Shown: in pieces, positions 1 to 7,300 of the stretch
Position numbering within the stretch: position 1 is the stretch's first letter
How the letters are laid out: every line of letters begins with the position of its first letter
Source: CAYVUM01 sp964454795
GTDB lineage: Bacteria; Pseudomonadota; Alphaproteobacteria; Rhodospirillales; Defluviicoccaceae
Reading direction: 5' to 3'
Assembly: GCA_964454795.1 (NCBI GenBank)
Contig: CAYVUM010000133.1
Coordinates: 1 to 8,507 of the forward strand
DNA: 8,507 bases
Notes under the pieces: model-generated
The model's input: the letters and a program-made list of their open reading frames with translations, nothing else
The model's database searches: none
Told to the model about the DNA's origin: nothing
Position numbers and translations under genes: made by a program

Positions 1-1
1 T

Positions 2-63
2 AGAGCAGATCCCGATCAGATTGAATCGCTTTGCGATCCAATCTGATCGGGTGAAGCTGCTCT
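2..63 (+). repeat. Palindromic hairpin repeat, copy 1
   Basis: This is a near-perfect imperfect palindrome. The outer stem AGAGCAG (2-8) pairs with CTGCTCT (57-63). The inner 19-base arms (11-29 and 33-51) pair at 18 of 19 positions, closing on a TTT loop (30-32). The single mismatch is A24/C38. The internal loop is asymmetric: AT (9-10) on the left and TGAAG (52-56) on the right. Below the apex the stem is ATCGC/GCGAT. Copy 2 (76-139, reverse orientation) has the same plan, so this is a repeat family and not a chance hairpin. It resembles the intergenic palindromic repeats with TAGAGC...GCTCTA ends that I associate with alphaproteobacteria. That family link is from memory and unchecked. It could also act as a transcript-end hairpin for a gene left of the window, but no T-tract follows. 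Confidence 0.85.
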
Positions 64-75
64 GATTCAACAGGG

Positions 76-139
76 TAGAGCGGATTCACGCCTCCCAATA
101 GCATCGCGGAGCGATCCTATTGGGAGGCGACCCGCTCTA
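76..139 (-). repeat. Palindromic hairpin repeat, copy 2 (inverted)
   Basis: The outer stem TAGAGCGG (76-83) pairs with CCGCTCTA (132-139). The inner 19-base arms (89-107 and 111-129) pair at 18 of 19 positions around a GGA loop (108-110). The single mismatch C102/C116 falls at the same arm position as in copy 1. The internal loop is ATTCA (84-88) on the left and AC (130-131) on the right, the mirror of copy 1. Read on the - strand, the element therefore aligns with copy 1: TAGAGC(A/G)G, then (A/G)T, a 13-base variable arm, one unpaired base, ATCGC, a three-base loop, and back, with TGAA(G/T) before the closing stem. The two copies are 12 bases apart (64-75). Confidence 0.85.
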
Positions 140-145
140 GCCGGC

Positions 146-180
146 AGGACGGGGGCGACCGTCCTCGGCGGTTGACGCCG
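146..180 (+). repeat. Two small adjacent inverted repeats
   Basis: AGGACGG (146-152) pairs with CCGTCCT (159-165) around a six-base loop. Immediately after it, CGGCG (166-170) pairs with CGCCG (176-180) around GTTGA. The second loop and right arm contain the candidate -35 hexamer of the downstream gene. They could be operator-like sites or a weak terminator for a gene left of the window, though no T-tract follows. In GC-rich DNA stems this short can arise by chance. Confidence 0.3.
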
Positions 181-201
181 CCAGCGCCGGTTCTTCATAG
201 T
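172..201 (+). promoter_or_regulatory. Candidate sigma-70 promoter
   Basis: TTGACG (172-177, five of six matches to TTGACA) lies 18 bases before CATAGT (196-201, four of six matches to TATAAT). Transcription would begin near 208. This gives a leader of nearly 60 bases before the ATG at 266 and leaves the GTG at 200 upstream of the transcript. The call rests on hexamer matches alone. Confidence 0.4.
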
Positions 202-245
202 GTTTCTCAGAATGGCAGTCGTCCACAAATGCGATGCGAAATCCA

Positions 246-254
246 GGGGAGAGG
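246..254 (+). promoter_or_regulatory. Ribosome binding site choosing the ATG at 266
   Basis: The purine run GGGGAGAGG ends 11 bases before the ATG at 266. The upstream in-frame starts, GTG at 200 and ATG at 212, have no comparable purine run and lie at or near the predicted transcription start. Starting at 266 also gives a more sensible signal peptide. Confidence 0.55.
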
Positions 255-265
255 ACAAACAGCGG

Positions 266-907
266 ATGCGCGAGGGAGCAGTAGCGGCCGGCCGCGGATC
301 GCATCGGGCCGACGGGCGGGAACGATACGGGCCGCGGGCCCGCGGGCGGTTGGCGTTGCTGTCGGGCCTGATCGCGGCGTGTCTGCCGTCCTTTGGGGTG
401 CAGGCCGCCCCGATGCTGGACATTTCATCCTCACCCGTCGATGTCGGCGACGCCTTCGAGGTCTCGCTCCTCGATACGGTCGCGGCTGTCGAAGCGGCTG
501 ACATCGCCATTCGGTTTGATCCGGCAGTTATCGTGTTCCAGGAGGCCGTTGCCGGCTCTCTCACCGGCAGCTTCCTGTTTTTTGCCGACGAAGCGTCGCC
601 CGGCGAAGTGAATGTCAGCCTGATCGGTGGCGTGCCGGCGACAGGCAGTGGTTCCCTGCTCACCGTGCTTTTTCAGGCCAGTTCTCCCGGTACCTCCCCG
701 ATTGAATTTTCAGATCGCTTTCCGAACGAGCCAGACCTGTATCATTTCGAGCCGGTGAGCGAACAAGTTGTGGTGCAGGTCCCGGAGGTCTTGTCAGATG
801 TTTCCGGGTGGGGAATTTTTGGACTTGGCTTGACTGCTCTGCTGGTCATCTCGCGTTGCTCGGCAAGTCGGATGATGTGGCCTGTCGGTCGAGTGGAAGC
901 GCATTAA
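266..907 (+). CDS. Exported cohesin-like domain protein with degenerate PEP-CTERM-like anchor
   Basis: The product is 213 residues from the ATG at 266, the start chosen for its ribosome binding site. The N-terminus has a long arginine-rich region (to about residue 28), a hydrophobic core (LALLSGLIAACL) and an AxA-type site near VQAAP at 45-49, which reads as a Sec signal peptide. Residues about 50-160 have the cohesin-type beta-sandwich pattern: VDVGDAFEVSL, then ADIAIRFDPAVIVF, then PGEVNVSLIGG, then GSGSLLTVLFQA. The C-terminus has VPEV (172-175), then WGIFGLGLTALLVISR (182-197), a hydrophobic span ending in basic residues. This matches the layout of PEP-CTERM sorting signals, which exosortase normally processes, but the second P of PEP is V and 16 residues follow the first arginine. 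The mature sandwich has no cysteine. The protein is probably secreted and held at the envelope. Its ligand is unknown. Cohesin folds bind dockerins in cellulosomes, but similar sandwiches in PEP-CTERM proteins have no known partner. Confidence 0.75.
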   Translation: MREGAVAAGRGSHRADGRERYGPRARGRLALLSGLIAACLPSFGVQAAPMLDISSSPVDVGDAFEVSLLDTVAAVEAADIAIRFDPAVIVFQEAVAGSLTGSFLFFADEASPGEVNVSLIGGVPATGSGSLLTVLFQASSPGTSPIEFSDRFPNEPDLYHFEPVSEQVVVQVPEVLSDVSGWGIFGLGLTALLVISRCSASRMMWPVGRVEAH

Positions 908-956
908 GTTTTTTCTGTACCGTCTGTCCTCGAGCATGCATTGAGGCCGTACGGGC

Positions 957-979
957 GGGCCTCCCCGGTGGGCCGGCCC
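957..979 (+). terminator. Weak candidate terminator hairpin
   Basis: GGGCC (957-961) pairs with GGCCC (975-979). Inside it CCC (963-965) pairs with GGG (970-972) around a four-base loop, with a small internal bulge. The sequence after it is TGATAAACAAA and not a T-run, so intrinsic termination would be poor. It sits 50 bases after the stop of the cohesin-like gene, a reasonable place for a transcript 3' end. Confidence 0.2.
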
Positions 980-1323
980 TGATAAACAAATCTGTCGGTC
1001 TATCGTCTGCTTGTGCAGAACGAGAAGAAATTTGTTTTCCCGCATTTCCTCCTGCGGCTTCATCCTTCAATGATGAATTCTCAAATCTCTCCCTGGCTAA
1101 GTTTGCAGAGGAACGCCGGACAGTTCCTTGTTGAATAACACTTCTTTGGCCATTAAGGTCGGGCGAGGTCTCGAAGAGAGGGTTATCCGTATCGCTGATC
1201 CAGGCGTTTCTCACGAAACGTCGGATCGTGTTGGACTTCACCGGCACCCCGCTGGTCCCGACCTCTCCGACGGTCCCAGCGACACAATCACCCGGCAGTG
1301 CCGCTCAGGCGGGCATCTGGGGA

Positions 1324-1329
1324 GGGGAG
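1324..1329 (+). promoter_or_regulatory. Ribosome binding site of the giant gene
   Basis: GGGGAG lies 7 bases before the ATG at 1337, inside a 12-base purine-only run (1321-1332). The same frame is open upstream to a TAA at 1154-1156. A GTG in that stretch has no such site and would only add residues unlike the LEPR-XLL N-terminus, so 1337 is the preferred start. Confidence 0.75.
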
Positions 1330-1336
1330 AGGCACC

Positions 1337-4300
1337 ATGGCTCATCCATTCGTCGAGCGCGTTCTGGCGATCGGGCGGGGGGGCCCACAGGCCGCGATCC
1401 CGTCCCGCCGGCGGACGGATCCCCGTCCGGACCGCACGGCTGGCGCAACGGACACGGCGACCGAACGGCGCATCCTGTTCGAAACGCTGGAACCCCGGCT
1501 GCTGCTTGCGGCGGACCTGGGGGTGGTCGGTGCCGGCGGTCTCCAGGACTACCTGGAAGACGTTCAGGCCGAGCTGAATGCATCGGTGTTCTCGGCACCT
1601 CTGCCGCTGGTTGGCGACCAGCTTGCGGCCGAGGCGCCCGGACAGTTCGTGGTCGACATTGCCCGCCGCCTGGATGCGGCTGAACTGACGCCGGCGGACG
1701 GCAACACAGTGACCGTCGGGGACGTGGAATCCTGGCTCTCGCTGACGCTCACCGATCTGGTCCTTGACGGACGGATCGATCACGCCACGAGTCCGGACAA
1801 CGCGACGACCACGTTCCAGCTGACCCTGGCCGGTCAGGAAACGGGTGCCTTCGATCTGGACCTGGCGCTCGGCAGCGACGATCCGGTGATCGATCCGCGG
1901 CTCGGGATCACCGACGAGGTCACCATGTCGTTCGACTGGACGCTCGAGCTGACCTTCGGTGTGTTCGAAACCGCCGATACGTTTCAGTCCGTCTTCTTTG
2001 TCGATACCGCCGCGGCGGAGGACCTGTCGATAACCAGCCTGACCGCAACCCTCGACGGCGGTACGGACGGAGACTTCGCCGCCAAGGGCAAGGTCGGGGT
2101 CTTCGGAGCGCTGATCGAGCGCAAGCGCAACGAACAGGGCGAGCTTCTGACCAACAGCCTGACCGGCGCCTATGCCATCGACATCCGCGACGGCGATGGT
2201 GACGACCGGCTGGCCGGCAGCGAGTTCTCCGAACTCAGCCTGGATGCGACTTTCACCGGCAGCGGCGAGGTCAACTTCGCGATCGACGCAGCCCTGTTGC
2301 CCGATTTCGGGACAGTCCCGAACGCCGATCAGCTCTTCAACCTGGCCGTGCTGGCTGACGCCGTGATGACCTACGGTTATACTGAGGCCAGCACCACCGA
2401 CGTCCAGTTCGGCGACCCCGCGGAGGTGGACTTCCAGAGCGTCAAACTCGACCTCGGGACCTTCTTCTCGGAGTTTGTCGACCCCACCATCGCCCGGATC
2501 CAGGAGCCCCTGCGCCCGATCAAGCCGGTGGTCGACTTCCTGACCGACGACATCCCGCTGATCAGCGATCTGTCCAGGCTCGGTGGCGGCGAGGGCATCT
2601 CGGCACTCGATCTCGGGATTCTCGCGACCACACTGGCGGTGAACGAAACGGCCGAGAGCAAGGCGGCAAAAATTGCTGCCCTCCAGGCGGCGCGGACGAC
2701 GATCGAACTGATCGACTTCATCCTCGACCTCGGTCCGATCGCCGAGGGACTGCCGGACCTCCAGGAGCTGGGGGCCTTCAAGGTCAAGGTCGAACGTAAA
2801 ATCAAGAGCGGGGGAGGCGGCGGGCAGCAGGATACCGAGACGACGAAGACAAAAACCGAATCTGCGCCAGACACCTCGGCATCTTCGCAAGTCAAAAATA
2901 AATCTGAGGTCAAGCGAAAATTCTTTACGACGGTCGGAGGGAACATCCGCTTTCCCTTCCTGGAAGATCCTGGCATTATTTTCAATATGTTGCTCGGCGA
3001 TACCACGCCCGAGCTGGTCAATATCGGGCTAGATTTGGGTATTGGGTACGAGACCAAGCTCACCTATCCGATTATTCCGCCGTTCCTGAACGCTGAACTG
3101 CGGTTCCAGCTCGGCGCGACTCTGGATTTCGACGCCGGCTACGATCTGTTCGGAGCGAACGCGCTGACGCAATCGCTCGATTTCTCCAGCGACCTCGCTC
3201 TGGCAACAAGTCTTGCCGCCAATGCCCACCGTCTCGCCGACGGTTTCTACCTCGACGACCACTTCCCCGAGACTCCGCCGCCGGGCCTGCAGGACGGCGA
3301 CGTGGACACCACGGACCCGATTTTCGACCTGGGCCCGCCGCAGCCTGCCAAGGAACGGCCGGAGCTGACGCTGACGGCCAGGATCGCCTTTGGCGCCTCG
3401 ATCGGACCGAGCCTGGTGGTCGCCGAGGTCAAAGCCGGACTGCTCGGCTTCTTCGCGACCGACATTCTGTTTGACCTCAACGACCTCCCGGAGCCGCAGA
3501 CCCCTGCGCAGGCCGACTACGTCAACGACCTGCGGATGTTCGAGCAGGCCGACGTCCCGGTCGAGCCCTACACCTACGACGGCCGCGTGCGGGTCGGCGA
3601 ACTGGAGCTGATCTCCCGCGCCGACCCGTTCGGGATCTTCAATGTCTCGGGGGCGTTGCGCGCCGGCCTGGAGGCGTTTGTCAAGGCGTCGATCGGTTTC
3701 GATCCGTTCGCGATCGTGCTTGCCGACTACAAGTTCGAACTCATCAACGAAGTCATCTTCGACTTCGACGTCTTCCAGCTTCCCGATGCGGATGTGCTGG
3801 CGGGCGTGATCCTCAATCCACCGGTGCTGGGCGCCGTCGATGGCAATGGCGTGCTGACCCTTTACATGGGCGACGGACCGCAGGGGACGGCCAACCTGCG
3901 GGAGAACACCAATGCTGCGCGCAACGGTCGCGACAATGAAACCAGCGAAGCGTTTTCCATCCGCTCGACCGGTCTGAGCGATCCGGACAACCCGGCAGCC
4001 GGCGAAACCCTGGTCGTGTCGTTTCAGGTGCCCGAGAACGGCCAGCGCATCACCCGCGCCGAACAGCCGTTCGAGGGCGTGAAGGCGATCCGCGCGTTCG
4101 GCGGCAGCAGCGAGGACGTGATTGTCGTCAATGATACCGTCACGGTCGATGTGGACTTCGACGGTGGCCCCGGCAACGACGTGCTGTCCTACGCCGGGAC
4201 CGGCGCCGCCATCCTGCGCGGAGGCGATGGCGACGACACCCTGATCGGCGGATCGGGCAACGACAGCCTCGCCGGCGGTGCCGGCATCGATGACCTCACC

Positions 4301-7300
4301 GGCAACGCCGGCGCCGATGAGCTCCGGGGCAACGCCGGCGACGACCGCATCGACGGCGGCGAGGGGTCCGACCTCCTCGTCGGCGGCACCGGCAGCGACT
4401 TCTATGCGTGGGCCGTGGGTGACGGCGCCGACGTCCTCATCGAGGATCCCGGCCTGGCCGACGATACGGACCGGATCGGCATCGGCGGCGGCACCACGAT
4501 CACCGACACGTCCTTCGCCGCCGGCAATCCCGAGGTGGTCGAGGCCGACGATGTGATCCGCCTCGACCGGCTGGTCGAGGGCGGCATCCCAAAGGTGCAG
4601 GTCACCGCAGCGGGCGATGGGCTCGTCCTCGACAACATCGAGCACATCTCGGTCACCGCCGGTGGCGGCTCGGACACGGTGATCCTGGGCGACCTGACCG
4701 GGACGGATGTGAACCTCCTCGCCATCGACCTCGCCTCGCCCTCGGAGACCGATGCGGCCGTCACCGCCGACGACGTCGTGTACGTGGGCAGCGACGGCGA
4801 CGATACCCTGATGGCGCGCGGCGTGTTCGCCACCTTCGACCAGACCGACCTTGCCGCCAATCCCGACGGGTCGATGTCCACCCAGATCGAGAAGCAGGTC
4901 ATCCAGATCCTCGACGAGACGCCCGGCCGCAGTACGACCGCGTTCATCGTCAACAGCAGTCCGGACAAAGACACCCTCGAGATCCGCGGCGGTGACGGCA
5001 ATGACACCCTGGAAGTGTCCGCTGGCCCCGATGACATCGACGCTTCGGGCCTGATCGGCCTGACCCTGTCAGGCGAGGGCGGCGACGATACGCTCATCAC
5101 CGTCTACGACACCGTCCGTCTATCGGGGGGCGCGGATGAGGACACGGCCGTCATTCAGGATGACAGCAAGGACGTGACCGGACGGACGAACCTTGACCTT
5201 TTTGCCGAAGGCCTGTTCGTCAACCGCAGCGATGCCGGCGGTTTCGCTGTCGAAGACCGGGTGACGTTCACCGGAATCGACAGCCTGCGGCTGGAGCTTG
5301 GCGCCGGCGGGACCGGCAATGACCTCCGCGTCGTGGACACCCTCGACGGCGAGGTTACCGTCACCGGCGGCAGCGGCGATGACGTCGTCAACCTCGAGAC
5401 GATCCGGGAAGCGACGACCATCGACCTCGCCGCCGGCGCCAATCGCGTTTTCGTCGGCAAGGACGGCACGCTGGCGGGGATTGCCGCGGACCTTCAGGTC
5501 CGGGGTGGCAGTGGCTCAGACCGGGTGATCTTCGACGCCTCGGCCGAGGGTGACGACCTCGATGTCGTCCTCGGGGTCGTCGCTGCCACCGGGCTTCTGG
5601 CGCCGGGGGCGCTGCGCTATGACGACGACGTCGAGGCCGTCGAACTCCGGCTCGGCCTCGGTAACGACCGGGTTGACGTCCCGGACCTGACCCGCCGCAT
5701 CGTGATCGAGGGTGGTCCCGGCGAGGACCGCGCCGCAGCCATCCTGTTCGGTCAGCCGGCGGGCACGGCGGACGGACCGGGGCTCGAGACGGTCGACGTG
5801 GAGACGGTCGAGTTCGCCAACGAAGCCAACATAGCCGCAACCGACTGGCTGGTCACCGGCAACGGCCTCCGCTCCGGCACGCCCGGCGTGTTCGACCCTC
5901 TGCTCCCGGGCGCCTATGACCAGCAGGTCCTGGCCACGACGGCGGCTCACATCCTCACCCTCGACCTCGCTGACGGCGGGGCTGACCAGGTTCTGGTCTG
6001 GGACCTGACCACCGAGACCCGGATCCAATTGCGTGGCGGCGACGATGGGGTGCAGGTCGGCGATCCCCGCGACGGTGCCGGGCGCAGCCTCGGCAACATC
6101 GACGACGCCCTCATCCTCGACGGCGGCGCCGGCACCAACACGCTGGTGATCGACGACGCCGCCAACACCATTTCCGGCCGGCCCGGACATGTCGGTCCCG
6201 GCATGGTGACGGGCTTCACCATGGGCCCGGACGGGCGGATCGACCATACCGGCGTCTCCGGACTGACCCTGCGCCTGGCCGACACCGACGACGCGCTCAC
6301 CCTGGCCGACACCGGGATGCCCACGTCGATCGTCACGGATGCCAGTGCGAACGGTGGCAACGATGTGGTGGTCGTCGAGAGCGCCGGCGCCGACATCGCC
6401 GTGGACCTCGGGACCGGCGACGACCTGGTGACCGTGCTGGCTGCGAGCGGGCTCGCGCTGAACGGCGGCGGCGGTGACGACCGGGTTCGCTTCGATATCG
6501 CCGACCGGACGGTGCCGACCCCTGCTGCACGGCTCGAGGACGCCGCCGGCGGAGCCCGGCTCACCGGCCTCGGGCCGATCGCCGACGTCACGGTGGCGAT
6601 GTTCGATGAGGCCGTGTTCGCCCTCGGCCGCAACAGCGACGCGCTGACGCTGGATGTCACGGGGCCCGATCTCGCGCTCACCGTCGACGGCGGACCCGGC
6701 GACGACCGGGTCACGGTCAGCCGGATCGGCGCGGCAACCCGCATCGCCGGCCACGGCGGCATCGACACCGTGGTCGTCCTCATCCCGGGTGCGCCGACCG
6801 ATCCCCGTCACGCCAACCTGATCGATACGCTCGGTGTCGACATCGAGTCGCTGGTCGTCGACAACCGGACGTTCGCCGGTGGGGTCGACTGGACCGTGGC
6901 CGGCGGCCGGCTTTCGGGCGATGGCGTGCCGCTGCTTTTCACCGACGGCGCCGAGGAGTTGCGTCTGCTCGCCGGCTCCGGGTCCGACACCCTCGACTTC
7001 GAGGAACTGGCGCGGCCGGTCGACGCGACCATCGATGGCGACCGGGTGACCCTCGAACTCGGGCCGGTGGTCCTCGCATCGGCCGGGTTCTCCACCTTCC
7101 TCAACTTCTCCAGCGTCATCGACTTCGACAGCCTCGCGGACGGCACGGCGGTGCACGCGGAGGACGGCTTCCGCCTTGCGAGCACCGGCACGATCGCCCG
7201 GGATGACACCTTCAGCGCCGCAGCCGCACCGGGTGCAGCCGGCGACACGTTCACCCTGACGGCCGGCGATGGCGGCGGCTTTGCGGTGTATTCACTGGCG

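Larger units (their letters stand above)
908..1336. other. 429-base gap between the two genes, no convincing gene
   Basis: The gap opens with a T-run (909-914) directly after the TAA, but I see no stable hairpin before it. A GC-rich hairpin lies at 957-979. From about 985 to 1160 the DNA is visibly AT-richer than either gene, as expected of a control region. The best promoter-like pairs are poor: TTGAAT (1131-1136) with TAAGGT (1154-1159) at 17 bases, and TTGTTG (1128-1133) with CATTAA (1151-1156) at 17 bases. Short open frames crossing the gap have no recognisable content and lack good ribosome binding sites. If the giant gene has its own promoter, it most likely lies here, with a leader of 150 bases or more. 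Confidence 0.5.

Noticed and set aside
2..139. CRISPR array or insertion sequence end
   Set aside because: There are only two units, arranged as inverted hairpins and not direct repeats with spacers, and no transposase gene is next to them in the window.
200..265. Earlier starts (GTG at 200, ATG at 212) for the cohesin-like gene
   Set aside because: They lack a ribosome binding site, lie at or near the predicted transcription start, and would put over 45 charged residues before the signal-peptide core.
67..663. 198-codon open frame on the - strand over the first gene
   Set aside because: It overlaps the hairpin repeat and the cohesin-like gene, with low-complexity Arg/Ser/Ala content. The + strand has signal peptide, sandwich and anchor features.
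947..954. CCGTACGG palindrome as an operator
   Set aside because: An 8-base palindrome in GC-rich DNA is weak evidence, and no second site or promoter overlaps it.
808..1247. Short open frames crossing the gap on either strand
   Set aside because: None has a good ribosome binding site, a recognisable motif or a codon pattern like the flanking genes.
1238..2890. 550-codon open frame on the - strand
   Set aside because: It lies wholly opposite the giant gene. Its product has no recognisable domain, and the + strand reading carries LEPR-XLL and coherent beta-rich modules. High-GC third positions commonly leave the opposite strand open.
3029..4645. 538-codon open frame on the - strand
   Set aside because: It is antisense to the pre-RTX and RTX region. 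The + strand RTX nonapeptides are unmistakable, so this frame is their shadow.
5516..7156. 546-codon open frame on the - strand
   Set aside because: It is antisense to the degenerate repeat region. Its composition (Gly, Asp, Arg, Val) mirrors the codon pattern of the + strand repeats and shows no domain.
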